Shown here piece after piece: positions 1 through 7,888 of a DNA stretch of 64,000 bases. The notes under the pieces are model-generated. The model was given only the letters and a program-made list of their open reading frames with translations, was not told the origin of the DNA and made no database searches. The DNA is taken from contig NZ_DF968183.1 of NCBI RefSeq assembly GCF_001192835.1, positions 124,001 through 188,000 of the forward strand, written 5' to 3'. Made by a program: the position numbers and the translations under genes. This stretch comes from Lentimicrobium saccharophilum (GTDB lineage: Bacteria > Bacteroidota > Bacteroidia > Bacteroidales > Lentimicrobiaceae). Each line of letters begins with the position of its first letter. Within the stretch, counting starts at the first letter, position 1.

Positions 1-97
1 GATAAAGTACCTGGTAATTAGCCAGGAGATCATTGAGTTTTTCGATCAGTTTAGCTGATTTGGCCTCGTCAAGGCCGATCTTGTTCAGTTTTTTCAT
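1..97 (-). CDS. dps: Dps-family DNA-binding ferritin-like protein (5' part only)
   Basis: The first 32 codons of a gene that runs off the left edge. The start is the ATG read on the minus strand at 95-97. The visible residues (MKKLNKIGLDEAKSAKLIEK, then LNDLLANYQVLY) match the N-terminal helix of Bacteroidota Dps/starvation ferritins, which normally continue with a NLRGFHWNIKG segment outside this window. Dps oxidises and stores iron using hydrogen peroxide and protects DNA. It lies 20 bases downstream of the Fur/PerR-type gene on the same strand, so the two are probably co-transcribed, which fits peroxide-responsive control. Only the N-terminus is seen, so the family call is by similarity of a short stretch plus context. 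Confidence 0.72.
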   Translation of the reverse strand, partial: MKKLNKIGLDEAKSAKLIEKLNDLLANYQVLY

Positions 98-117
98 AAT
101 TCGTTGTTTTTTTATGA

Positions 118-549
118 TTATTGTTTCTCTTTATTTTCAAAGTCTCCCATCAACTGCAGCCGGATGTCCGTAACGTTGAAACCGGTTATTTTTTTTCTGG
201 TGAAATAATCACTCAGCATCTGATCCAGCTCGGGATCAAAATAGTCTTCCATTCGGTCTGAAACAGCACAGTACAGATGATGGTGATGTTCGGTAATGGC
301 GTCGTACCGCATTACATCCATATCGGTCTTCACCCGCTTTACCAGTCCCTTATCCACAAAAGTGTCAAGGGTATTGTAAATGGTTGTCGGCGAGAGACCG
401 GGAATGGTTTTGGAAACCTCTGCAAACAACTCTTCCGCTGTCGGATGACTCTTCAGTCGCATCAGGGTTTGCATCACGGCAACCCGCTGCGGCGTGATCT
501 TTAGCCCCGCTTCATTAAGTTTTTGAATGATTTCCGGTATGATTTTCAT
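118..549 (-). CDS. Fur-family transcriptional repressor, PerR-like
   Basis: A 143-residue Fur-superfamily repressor. The N-terminal winged helix includes LKITPQRVAVMQTL and SPTTIYNTLDTFVDKGLV (recognition helix). The dimerisation half carries the metal motif EHHHHLYC. There are no CxxC pairs, so the structural zinc site of classic Fur is absent, as in many Bacteroidota PerR-like proteins. Family knowledge: such proteins sense peroxide or metal and repress dps, catalase and peroxiredoxin genes. The dps gene directly downstream supports the PerR reading. A 7-1-7 inverted repeat resembling a Per/Fur box lies in its own promoter (585-599), suggesting autoregulation. It could instead respond to iron or zinc; the effector is not proven. 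Confidence 0.85.
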   Translation of the reverse strand: MKIIPEIIQKLNEAGLKITPQRVAVMQTLMRLKSHPTAEELFAEVSKTIPGLSPTTIYNTLDTFVDKGLVKRVKTDMDVMRYDAITEHHHHLYCAVSDRMEDYFDPELDQMLSDYFTRKKITGFNVTDIRLQLMGDFENKEKQ

Positions 550-568
550 TTCCGATTCAGTTTTATCT

Positions 569-600
569 TGAAATTAAAACTTGTTTGTAATAAATACAAT
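569..600 (-). promoter_or_regulatory. Predicted promoter of the Fur/PerR-dps operon
   Basis: Reading the minus strand, ATTG at 600-597 is followed after 20 bases by TAATTTCA (576-569), a 2-mismatch version of the Bacteroidota -7 element TAnnTTTG with a -33 TTG at the normal spacing. The start codon follows 19 bases later. Confidence 0.5.
585..599. promoter_or_regulatory. Candidate PerR/Fur operator (7-1-7 inverted repeat)
   Basis: The 15-mer TTGTAATAAATACAA is an imperfect 7-1-7 palindrome (6 of 7 pairs symmetric) and agrees with 9 of 12 fixed positions of the Bacillus Per box TTAnAATnATTnTAA. It sits in the -33/spacer region of the predicted promoter, where a bound repressor would block transcription. 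Inference from position and symmetry; no binding data. Confidence 0.5.
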
Positions 601-999
601 CTGGAAGGAAAAATGTTCAATCAGTATAAGGAAAAATTTTATTTTTTATGATGTTAATCCACTTCTGATGTGGCTGATTTCGCTGTAAGGTATACAACTG
701 ATTTTAAGCTGATGATTAACAGCCGGATTGCCGGTTGGTGGTGATCCTATGCCAGTATTTGACGACAGTAAAGATTGTCGAAAAGCCGGGCAACGATCAG
801 CCCCCCTTGATTTGCGGCCAACCGGCTTAACCTGTGTTTGGCTGATGATAAGGATGCTGAGCGCCGGATTAATTCAATCCGGATAGCAGGCAGCATGGGT
901 ATTCATGCGCCGCACCGGGATTTGACAGGATAAATTTATATGGTTGAGGCAGCCCGAAGAGAACAATCGTGAGCAATACCAGTGCTGATTGTAACAATG
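601..999. other. Gene-free stretch between rmuC and the Fur/PerR promoter
   Basis: No credible gene. It contains two inverted repeats: CCGGATT (864-870) with AATCCGG (876-882), and the longer-range pair GCCGGTTGG (730-738) with CCAACCGGC (818-826). No T-tract follows either on the minus strand, so they are not obvious terminators. Confidence 0.4.
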
Positions 1000-2625
1000 C
1001 TAGTTTTCGGTATCCTCATCACCGTTATCGGTATCAGGCATATCCGGCAGAAGCAGTTGTGCTTCAGCTTCGCCCAGTACTTCCACACCTTTCAGTTTTC
1101 GTTGAATGGCACGGGTCCGCTTGCCCATAACCTCATCAATCTGATTGCTGGCTGTCTGAATATTTTTCTGGGCTTTTTCGAGCATGCCGCCAAAATTTTC
1201 AAACTCTTTCTTCACGGCGCCAAGGATCTTCCAGACCTCGGAACTGCGTTTCTGAATGGCCAGGGTCCTGAAGCCCATCTGCAGGCTGTTGAGGATGGCT
1301 GCCAATGTTGTAGGCCCGGTTACAATCACTTTATAGGTTCGCTGAAGTTCTTCGAGCAGGCTCGCTTTTCTTACTACTTCGGCATAGATGCCTTCGAAAG
1401 GCAAAAACATAATTGCGAAATCGGTGGTTGCAGGCGGGTCGATATACTTCTCGCTGATGTCTTTTGCCATTTTTTTAATGGTAGCTTCCAGCATTTTCTG
1501 AGCGGCTTCCACCTGTAAAACATCGCCGATGTCATAGGCATTCTGCAGTTGTTCATAGGCTTCGCGCGGGAACTTGGCGTCAACCGGCAGCCATACCTGC
1601 CCGGTAATATCGTCTTTGCCCGGCAGTTTGATGGCGAACTCCACCACATCGCTGCTGCTTTTTTTTGTCCTGACATTGGCTTCGTATTGTTCCGGCGCCA
1701 GTACCTGTTCAAGCAGCATGGCCAGTTGCACTTCGCCGAATCCGCCGCGCATTTTAACATTGCTTAGTACGCGCTTCAGGCCGCCGACATCCTGGGCAAG
1801 CGTTTGCATTTCACCCAGACCTTTCTGCACACTCTCCAGCTGTTTACCCACCAGTTCAAATGATTGCCCGAGGCGCTCACTCAGGGTCTTCTGTAATTTT
1901 TCATCAACGGTCAGGCGCATTTCTTCCAGTTTCTTTTCGGTTCCTTCAACCAGCCGCTGCTGCTTCTCCTCCAGTTGCCCGAATTTCTCGCGCTGCAGGT
2001 TGTTGAATGACTCAACGTTCTTGTCAAATGATGCCTGAAATTCCTTAATCACCTTCTCTACCGCTTCGCGCATCTGCCGTGTTTCCACCTGCGACTGCTG
2101 ACTGATCACGTTAAGCTTTTCTTCAACTTTTGCGGTGATTTTTTCCAGCTGCTCCAAAGTTTTTGTGGTCAGCTCCTTCTGTTCGCCTTTCAATTCGTCG
2201 AATTTTCCCCGTTGCTCCAGGGTAAAGTCTTTCAGACTGCTGACGAGCGTTTCGCGGTTGGCTTTGTTGTTGTCGTCGATTTTTGTTATCAGGCTGCCGA
2301 TCTTTTCATCCAGGGTACGTACGATCATTTCCAGCGCCTTCTGGTTCTGTTCGGTGATGAGCCGCAGGTTTTCAGTCATTTCAGATTTGAAGCTGTTGAG
2401 CGAACTGCTCATCTCGCTTCGGTTGTCGCGGGCCGAAGCTGCGCTTTCCTCACGGTTGGTTCTGAAATCATCTTTCAGGTTCCCTTCAAGCCGGCTTAAA
2501 CCTGTGTTTAATGCATCCATTTTAAAGGGCAGTTCAGCAATACCGGATTTATTCTGCCTGAGCAGGATGGTTGCCAGCAGATTTGCTGCCGCAAGGATAA
2601 TGAGTACTATCAATAAGATATTCAT
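1000..2625 (-). CDS. rmuC: DNA recombination protein RmuC
   Basis: A 541-residue RmuC-family protein. It starts with one membrane anchor (about residues 2-22, ILLIVLIILAAANLLATILL), continues with a long, charged coiled coil (about 40-260) and ends in the RmuC core with the conserved stretches MRGGFGEVQLAMLLEQ, LPVDAKFPREAYEQL and GPTTLAAILNSLQMGFRTLA. Family knowledge: RmuC limits recombination at short inverted repeats and has a restriction-endonuclease-like core; its biochemical role is still unclear. The length fits the family. It is the last gene of a same-strand run with the AlbA_2 protein 70 bases upstream. Confidence 0.92.
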   Translation of the reverse strand: MNILLIVLIILAAANLLATILLRQNKSGIAELPFKMDALNTGLSRLEGNLKDDFRTNREESAASARDNRSEMSSSLNSFKSEMTENLRLITEQNQKALEMIVRTLDEKIGSLITKIDDNNKANRETLVSSLKDFTLEQRGKFDELKGEQKELTTKTLEQLEKITAKVEEKLNVISQQSQVETRQMREAVEKVIKEFQASFDKNVESFNNLQREKFGQLEEKQQRLVEGTEKKLEEMRLTVDEKLQKTLSERLGQSFELVGKQLESVQKGLGEMQTLAQDVGGLKRVLSNVKMRGGFGEVQLAMLLEQVLAPEQYEANVRTKKSSSDVVEFAIKLPGKDDITGQVWLPVDAKFPREAYEQLQNAYDIGDVLQVEAAQKMLEATIKKMAKDISEKYIDPPATTDFAIMFLPFEGIYAEVVRKASLLEELQRTYKVIVTGPTTLAAILNSLQMGFRTLAIQKRSSEVWKILGAVKKEFENFGGMLEKAQKNIQTASNQIDEVMGKRTRAIQRKLKGVEVLGEAEAQLLLPDMPDTDNGDEDTEN

Positions 2626-2695
2626 ACGGATGAAGAATTTTCTGATGGATAAAGATAGCGGTTATTTTTTTCAGACGACAGTTTGCCCGGCAAGG

Positions 2696-3340
2696 TTATT
2701 CAAGCCTGAAATCGGGATTCAGGGTGTAGAATACCCCTGACTCTGAATAATTCATTTTAATGATATTCAATATGATAAAATCCGCGAGGATATGTTCGCA
2801 ACGGGGCAGGGAATATCCTGAAATGCGGCGGAAAGCCGAAAGGGTGATCTTTTGGTGCACTTCGAGGTACGCAAGCAGGGTCCGTTCGATGACCCCGTAC
2901 TCGATATACACCCCTTTTGGATCTTTCTGCTTTTTCCACACTTTTTTAAGGACGCCGTTTGCCGGAAAGTTCTGGTCGCCCACCCGCACATAAACCCGGT
3001 ATTCTCCGTCTTTGTCAGGCGCCGAATGAGGGGCATTGCCGCTTTTGGGAATAATGATTTCAAGCACGGTTTTTCCGTTTTCTTCCCACTCTTTCATCTC
3101 GAAGTGGACCTCAGGGCGGCAATACAGGCTGGCGCCGGCCTCCACCATATAAAATTCCTCATCCGACCTCACGCCGGCAATGGCGCCATTGTCCTTAACC
3201 CCCAGCAAAAGCCGGCCACCGTCGGTATTGGCGAAGGCCGCCAGGGAGCGCGCAATCTTCTTCGAGTCGGTAATCCCGAATTTGAAGTCGAGTTGCTGAT
3301 GCTCCCCTTCACTGATGAGTTTCCTGATATGAGAGGGCAA
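2696..3340 (-). CDS. AlbA_2/Schlafen-type putative DNA- or ATP-binding protein
   Basis: A 214-residue protein with an N-terminal AlbA_2 domain (PF04326, the former AAA_4): EGEHQQLDFKFGITDSKKIA, then AFANTDGGRLLLGVKDNG, the family's signature. The C-terminal part (about 145-214) looks like a small winged helix (ITLSAFRRISGYSLPRCEHI). The start is a TTG at 3338-3340; there is no ATG between it and the upstream in-frame stop, and homologous N-termini begin near HIRKLI. The family is often found in transcription regulators and in Schlafen-like nucleases, but a specific function is unknown. It is flanked on the same strand by the C1 peptidase (52 bases upstream) and rmuC (70 bases downstream). Confidence 0.75.
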   Translation of the reverse strand: MPSHIRKLISEGEHQQLDFKFGITDSKKIARSLAAFANTDGGRLLLGVKDNGAIAGVRSDEEFYMVEAGASLYCRPEVHFEMKEWEENGKTVLEIIIPKSGNAPHSAPDKDGEYRVYVRVGDQNFPANGVLKKVWKKQKDPKGVYIEYGVIERTLLAYLEVHQKITLSAFRRISGYSLPRCEHILADFIILNIIKMNYSESGVFYTLNPDFRLE

Positions 3341-3392
3341 GGTTGATGCGCTGATTGAAAACCTGAAATATAAAAAAGATACTGAAAGTCAG

Positions 3393-4643
3393 TTACCTGC
3401 TGAACTTCGGAAGCAAGTCCTTTATGGCATCCCGGTGAACCAGGAAGGTCATCATTTTGAGTTTTACATAGTCTTCATGAAAGAAGTAGTATCCGAAATT
3501 ACGGTTGTTTTCCGGCCCGCCGGTTCTAGATCCGGCCCCCGAATCCTTCAGAAGAAACCAGGTAACCCCGTCTTTTTCGTAAAAGCCGGTAACATGCATT
3601 CCGTGGTCATCGGTGGTGGTGCCGTTGCTGAAACGGAACTGCCGGGCATTTTCATCAATGGCAGCAGAGGGGATGTCAAATTCAGGAACCATGGCTGCAT
3701 TGGCTTCCCGGGCCATGAATCCCGCTTCTGAAACATCTCCTGCCAGTGAAACCGTATAGCCTTGTTTAAGGGCTTTTTTCAGCACTTTCATGAAATCGTC
3801 AAGCGGCACATTGTAATAGCTCTTATCATGCCACCAGTTGTCGGGCACTTCAAATACAACCTGCTTCCAGTAAGGTTGTTGCATGATGGACAGAACATCA
3901 ACGTACTCGGAAGGATTAATACGCACCACTTCTTTCAGGTATTGCCGGGGTGAATATGCTTTACCGTTTATCGTGACCGTTTCGGGCGGTGTGCCGATGT
4001 AGTGATCCAGTATGCTTTTTACGGTCGAAACTACTGTTTCTTTATCCCAGGCATTCGCGGCTTTTACTCCGTTAAGATAAGCCATGATCTCTTCAAACAT
4101 TTTATCATGAGAGTGAAATTCCTGACCCGGTTTCAGTCCGGAATAAGCCGACCACGGAAGTATGCCTTCCTTGTTCATTATCTTGATTACCGCATTCATT
4201 TCAGAACCTTCGCCGATATAAATTTCACCACGGGTCTCAACAAAAAGCCTTGCCCTTTCCAGATACTCATGGTAAGCGATGAACATCTCTGATAGTTTGA
4301 TCTCCTGACGTGTAAGGCGGTAGATTTCTGACTCCAGCATCGAAATGGCTGAAAAACTCCAGCAGGTATTGGTATTTCCCTGCGAAACCGGCTCAATATG
4401 CCAGGCTGTGGTATAAAGCGATTTGTCAGCAGGAATATGAAGCCCCGCCGGGTCAAGCCTGAAGGTTGGTTTTGGTTTTGTCGCTTCTTTCTTGCTTTCA
4501 TAGTTTTCAACACCCTTCAGGATGGTGTTCTGGAAATACCCGGGTTCATAGATTCTGAAAATCCCTTTCTGGGGCGTTTGAGCCACCGAACTTATGACCA
4601 GAGATGAAATGACCATGCTGCTGATAAACAATGCTTTATTCAT
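3393..4643 (-). CDS. Secreted C1 (bleomycin-hydrolase-like) cysteine peptidase
   Basis: A 416-residue papain-clan protein with a signal peptide (residues 1-21, ending VAQ). Gln88 and Cys94 form the oxyanion/nucleophile motif QGNTNTCWSFS; His347 lies in DDHGMHVTGF, equivalent to the THAM histidine of bleomycin hydrolase. The third catalytic residue, normally Asn in a KNSWG or ENSWG motif, is Asp367 here (LLKDSGAGS). Bacteroidota C1B relatives act as aminopeptidases or general peptidases in the periplasm. The gene lies downstream of pyrBI, with a weak hairpin between, and heads the run to the AlbA_2 gene and rmuC. The Asn-to-Asp change makes activity uncertain. Confidence 0.82.
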   Translation of the reverse strand: MNKALFISSMVISSLVISSVAQTPQKGIFRIYEPGYFQNTILKGVENYESKKEATKPKPTFRLDPAGLHIPADKSLYTTAWHIEPVSQGNTNTCWSFSAISMLESEIYRLTRQEIKLSEMFIAYHEYLERARLFVETRGEIYIGEGSEMNAVIKIMNKEGILPWSAYSGLKPGQEFHSHDKMFEEIMAYLNGVKAANAWDKETVVSTVKSILDHYIGTPPETVTINGKAYSPRQYLKEVVRINPSEYVDVLSIMQQPYWKQVVFEVPDNWWHDKSYYNVPLDDFMKVLKKALKQGYTVSLAGDVSEAGFMAREANAAMVPEFDIPSAAIDENARQFRFSNGTTTDDHGMHVTGFYEKDGVTWFLLKDSGAGSRTGGPENNRNFGYYFFHEDYVKLKMMTFLVHRDAIKDLLPKFSR

Positions 4644-4668
4644 AATTTCTTGGTTTTGGAAACGAAAT

Positions 4669-4695
4669 CCGCTGCCCCTGGTGTCGGAGCAGCGG
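4669..4695 (-). terminator. Weak hairpin after pyrI
   Basis: CCGCTGC (4669-4675) pairs with GCAGCGG (4689-4695). On the minus strand it follows the pyrI stop by about 20 bases, but the downstream sequence is only partly T-rich, so termination is likely leaky. Confidence 0.4.
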
Positions 4696-4714
4696 GTTCA
4701 TTATTACGTGAAAA

Positions 4715-5182
4715 TTATAAAATGTCGATGTTATTCTTACCGGTGATTTTTTCGCAGTAATGACATTGAAGTTTCAGGTCTTCTTTGTCGATTACCGTGA
4801 AACGGGTGGCAACCTGCTGGTGGTTGGTGATGCAATTCGGGTTAACGCATTTTACGATTTTCGTGATTTCGTCAGGAATTTTAACATTGCGCTTCTCGGT
4901 CACTTTGTAATCTTTGATAACAATCAGCGTGGCTGTTGGCGCTACCAGGGCAATCTTGTTTACTTCCTCATTTTCGAAGTATTTGTTGCTGACCTTGATA
5001 ATCCCCTTTTTGCCGTATTTGTGGCTTTCAAGATTAAACCCCACTGTAACCTGTGTATCGGTATCTTCAAGGTTCAGCATTTTTACGACCCTGAAAACAC
5101 TTTTAGCGGGGATGTGATCGATGACCGACCCGTTTTCTATGGCTGAAACAACCAGCTCTTTTCTGATATTTTCGTTTTCCAT
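4715..5182 (-). CDS. pyrI: Aspartate carbamoyltransferase regulatory subunit
   Basis: A 155-residue PyrI. The N-terminal nucleotide-binding domain begins MENENIRKELVVSAIENGSV, followed by IDHIPAKSVFRVVKML; the C-terminal zinc domain has four cysteines (CVNPNC and CHYC). It binds CTP/ATP and assembles with PyrB trimers into the allosteric holoenzyme of pyrimidine synthesis. I chose the ATG at 5180-5182, 25 bases after pyrB. An upstream in-frame GTG (5218) would overlap pyrB and add a basic tail not seen in PyrI. pyrB and pyrI form one transcription unit. Confidence 0.95.
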   Translation of the reverse strand: MENENIRKELVVSAIENGSVIDHIPAKSVFRVVKMLNLEDTDTQVTVGFNLESHKYGKKGIIKVSNKYFENEEVNKIALVAPTATLIVIKDYKVTEKRNVKIPDEITKIVKCVNPNCITNHQQVATRFTVIDKEDLKLQCHYCEKITGKNNIDIL

Positions 5183-5207
5183 TTTTCTGATTTTTCTTTT
5201 GATACAC

Positions 5208-6116
5208 CTATTTAACACCCAGGATGGAGGCCAGCAATGCCTGACGGACGTATACCCCGTTAAGCGCCTGCTGAAAATAGTAGGCCTGTTTGGTTACATC
5301 CACATCTTCGGTAATTTCGTTGACTCTTGGCAGCGGATGAAGAACGCGCATATTTTCCTTGCAGCCGGAAAGCATATTGGCCGTCAGAATATATGCGTTT
5401 TTCACTTTTTCATACTCAATCGGGTCTGAAAACCTTTCTTTCTGAATCCTGGTCATATAAATGATATCGGCGACAGGCATTACTTCTGACAGATCGGTGT
5501 ACTGGTGGTAATTCAGGTTGTTGCTCTTGATGTGCATCTTCACATAGCTGGGCAGCTTGAGTTCGAGCGGCGATACCAGATGGAAAGTGGTGTTGAAATT
5601 ACACAGTGCCATAACATTGGAATGCACGGTACGGCCATATTTCAGGTCTCCGACAAAGGCAACATTCAGTCCGTCGAGTTTACCCTGGGTTTTTCTGATC
5701 GAATAAAGGTCAAGCAGACACTGGGTAGGATGCTGATTGCCGCCGTCTCCGGCATTGATAATGGGAACGGTGGCTACTTCGCTGGCAAAACGGGCGCTTC
5801 CTTCTCGCGGATGCCGCATCACGATGATGTCGCTGTAGTTGCTGACAGTGAGTATGGTGTCCTTAAGTGATTCACCTTTCGAAACACTTGAATTGGATGC
5901 ATCAGAGAATCCGATTACTTTGGCTCCGAGACGGGATGCCGCGCTTTCGAAACTCAGGCGGGTTCTGGTGGAAGGTTCGAAAAACAGCGTAGCCACAACG
6001 AAATCCTCAAGGATGCGCTGGGTCGGATTTTTTTCAAATTCTTCAGCCAGGTTAAGAATCTTTATGTATTCTTCTTTGGTGTAATCTGTGATGGATACGA
6101 GACTCCGGTTTTTCAT
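5208..6116 (-). CDS. pyrB: Aspartate carbamoyltransferase catalytic subunit
   Basis: A 302-residue ATCase catalytic chain: carbamoyl-phosphate loop FFEPSTRTRLSFE, the SSVSKGESLKDT loop (80s loop) and HPLPRVNEI (aspartate domain). It joins carbamoyl phosphate and aspartate, the committed step of pyrimidine synthesis. Length and order are normal, and the presence of pyrI 25 bases downstream shows it makes the allosteric dodecameric enzyme. A -7 element TATTTTTG lies 31 bases before the start. Confidence 0.97.
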   Translation of the reverse strand: MKNRSLVSITDYTKEEYIKILNLAEEFEKNPTQRILEDFVVATLFFEPSTRTRLSFESAASRLGAKVIGFSDASNSSVSKGESLKDTILTVSNYSDIIVMRHPREGSARFASEVATVPIINAGDGGNQHPTQCLLDLYSIRKTQGKLDGLNVAFVGDLKYGRTVHSNVMALCNFNTTFHLVSPLELKLPSYVKMHIKSNNLNYHQYTDLSEVMPVADIIYMTRIQKERFSDPIEYEKVKNAYILTANMLSGCKENMRVLHPLPRVNEITEDVDVTKQAYYFQQALNGVYVRQALLASILGVK

Positions 6117-6146
6117 GTATCTGATCGGGTTTTGGTTTTCGGTTTA

Positions 6147-6154
6147 CAAAAATA
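6147..6154 (-). promoter_or_regulatory. Predicted -7 element of pyrBI
   Basis: Minus-strand TATTTTTG (TAnnTTTG consensus), about 31 bases before the pyrB ATG. No clear -33 TTG at the usual distance. Confidence 0.45.
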
Positions 6155-6195
6155 ATTAAGACTGTTTTGCTTCAGGTGTTTTGTTGATAAACGGT

Positions 6196-6222
6196 AAAAA
6201 AAAAGCCCCGATTAACGGGGCT
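6196..6222 (-). terminator. Rho-independent terminator
   Basis: On the minus strand AGCCCCG-5 nt-CGGGGCT is followed by nine T. It starts 6 bases after the stop of the P-loop gene at 6228 and separates it from pyrBI. Confidence 0.9.
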
Positions 6223-6227
6223 GAGAA

Positions 6228-7571
6228 TTATTTCACCAGATTGTGTTTTTTGACAAACTCATCAAGGATGCCGGTCAGATTGGGGGTGCCGATCTCCTGG
6301 AGATCATAGCCGACTTTGACTTTAGGCTTGTTGATCTTAACAATTCTGCTCAGATCGATCGGGGTGGCAATCACAACTGTGTCGCAGGGAGTATTTTCGA
6401 TGGTTTTCTCAAGGTCGCGAACCTGTTCATCACCATAACCCATTGCCGGAAGAAGGGTTCCGATATTAGGATAGATGCGGAAGGTTTCACTCAGCTTGCC
6501 AACAGTATAGGGGCGGGGGTCAACCAGTTCGCCTGCTCCGTGTTTCAGGGCGGCAACCACACCGGCTCCGATCTTCATTTCACCGTGGGTAAGGGTAGGG
6601 CCATCTTCAACAACCAGGACCTTCTTGCCGCGGATAAGCTCGGGCTTGTCTACGGTAAGGGGTGATGCACCGTCAACAATAATGGCGCCGGGATTAACTT
6701 TTGCAAGGTTGGCACGAACAGCGTTGATGTTTTCGAGGCTGGCTGAGTCAATTTTATTGATTACGATAACATCCGACATACGGGCTACCACTTCGCCCGG
6801 GTAATAACTTACTTCAGCGCCTGGCCTGAGCGGGTCGGCAACACCGATCATCAGGTCGGGCTTGTAAAACGGAAAGTCATTGTTTCCGCCATCCCAAAGA
6901 ATAACATCGCAACCATTGGGATCTTTCTCAGCTTCGCGAAGAATGGCTTCATAATCAACGCCGGCATAAATCACGTTGCCACGGACTACATGCGGTTCGT
7001 ACTCTTCCATCTCCTCGATGGTGCATTTATGTTTTTTTAGGTCTTCCACGGTGGCAAAACGCTGAACCTTCTGTGCATTCAGGTCGCCGTAAGGCATTGG
7101 ATGACGCACGGCCACCACCTTAAGTCCTTTTTCCATCAGGATTTCGATGATGCGGCGGCTGGTCTGGCTTTTTCCGCAGCCTGTGCGGGTAGCGCCCACT
7201 GCAATTACGGGTTTGGTGCTTGATACCATGGTATCCCTGGGGCCGAGCAGTAAAAAATTAGCGCCTGCTGCATTCACAACGGCGCTAAGATTCATAACTC
7301 TGGGGTAAGGAACGTCACTGTATGAGAAGACACAGTCGTCCACTTTCAGCTCTTTGATCAGCCTGGGGAGGTCTTCTTCAGCGTGAATGGGAATACCGGC
7401 CGGGTAAAGATCTTCGCCGGCAAGTTCTTTGGGATACTTGCGGCCGTCAATATCGGGAATCTGGGCAGCGGTAAATGCTACAACGTTGTAGTTCGCGTTT
7501 CCGCGGAAGTAAGTGTTGAAGTTGTGGAAGTCCCTTCCGGCAGCTCCGATGATGATTACATTTTTCTTCAT
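6228..7571 (-). CDS. P-loop GTPase / cyclic 2,3-diphosphoglycerate synthetase-like protein
   Basis: A 447-residue protein. The N-terminal Rossmann-like part (MKKNVIIIGAAGRDFHNFN) is followed by a Walker A motif GATRTGCGKSQTSR (about residues 126-139), a Walker B-like ILWDGGNNDFPF and an NKID guanine-specificity motif (VIVINKIDSAS). Relatives in Bacteroidota and archaea are annotated as cyclic 2,3-diphosphoglycerate synthetase or as GTPase; in methanogens the enzyme makes cyclic 2,3-DPG. Whether a bacterium like this makes that compound is unknown, so the catalytic call is tentative while the P-loop fold is clear. It is a single-gene unit with its own strong promoter and terminator. Confidence 0.75.
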   Translation of the reverse strand: MKKNVIIIGAAGRDFHNFNTYFRGNANYNVVAFTAAQIPDIDGRKYPKELAGEDLYPAGIPIHAEEDLPRLIKELKVDDCVFSYSDVPYPRVMNLSAVVNAAGANFLLLGPRDTMVSSTKPVIAVGATRTGCGKSQTSRRIIEILMEKGLKVVAVRHPMPYGDLNAQKVQRFATVEDLKKHKCTIEEMEEYEPHVVRGNVIYAGVDYEAILREAEKDPNGCDVILWDGGNNDFPFYKPDLMIGVADPLRPGAEVSYYPGEVVARMSDVIVINKIDSASLENINAVRANLAKVNPGAIIVDGASPLTVDKPELIRGKKVLVVEDGPTLTHGEMKIGAGVVAALKHGAGELVDPRPYTVGKLSETFRIYPNIGTLLPAMGYGDEQVRDLEKTIENTPCDTVVIATPIDLSRIVKINKPKVKVGYDLQEIGTPNLTGILDEFVKKHNLVK

Positions 7572-7702
7572 GGGTATTGGTTTTTGTATTGTGATTGAGT
7601 GAAATTCAGCTCTGTAGCGTATTTCAGCTCTTTTACGGGCCCGGGCAGACTGGCGCCTGCTTTAAGAACCTTTACCGGCAATCTGCCGCAAAAAAACCGC
7701 TG

Positions 7703-7732
7703 CAAATATAATTGTTTAAGATTCAATGCAAA
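7703..7732 (-). promoter_or_regulatory. Promoter of the 6228-7571 gene
   Basis: Minus strand: TTTG (7732-7729), 18 bases, then TATATTTG (7710-7703). Both boxes match the Bacteroidota sigma factor consensus (TTTG / TAnnTTTG). The leader to the ATG is about 125 bases and holds no other recognisable element. Confidence 0.7.
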
Positions 7733-7857
7733 GAAGTTGCAACAATATTTTTATCCTGATAATCCTGATATTTTACTTTCGGAAATTTGACAATTCATGT
7801 TTAAATAAATGATAAACAGAGCTTTGGATCCTGAAAAGGGGTTGTTGAAAAAAAACT

Positions 7858-7865
7858 TAATTTTG
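7858..7865 (+). promoter_or_regulatory. Predicted -7 element of argS
   Basis: TAATTTTG fits TAnnTTTG and lies 23 bases before the argS ATG. The rest of the 317-base divergent region (7572-7888) shows nothing else apart from the opposing promoter at 7703-7732. Confidence 0.5.
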
Positions 7866-7888
7866 CTGCACTTTTTTACTCCGGTTTT

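Noticed and set aside
2135-2740. 201-codon plus-strand open frame opposite rmuC
   Set aside because: Low-complexity Ser/Phe-rich product, an antisense shadow of the rmuC coiled coil.
5183-5218. GTG-started extension of PyrI
   Set aside because: It overlaps pyrB and adds a basic tail absent from PyrI; the ATG at 5182 fits the family.
6228-7571. Riboswitch or leader RNA in its 125-base leader (7572-7702)
   Set aside because: I found no conserved riboswitch core or terminator/antiterminator pair there.
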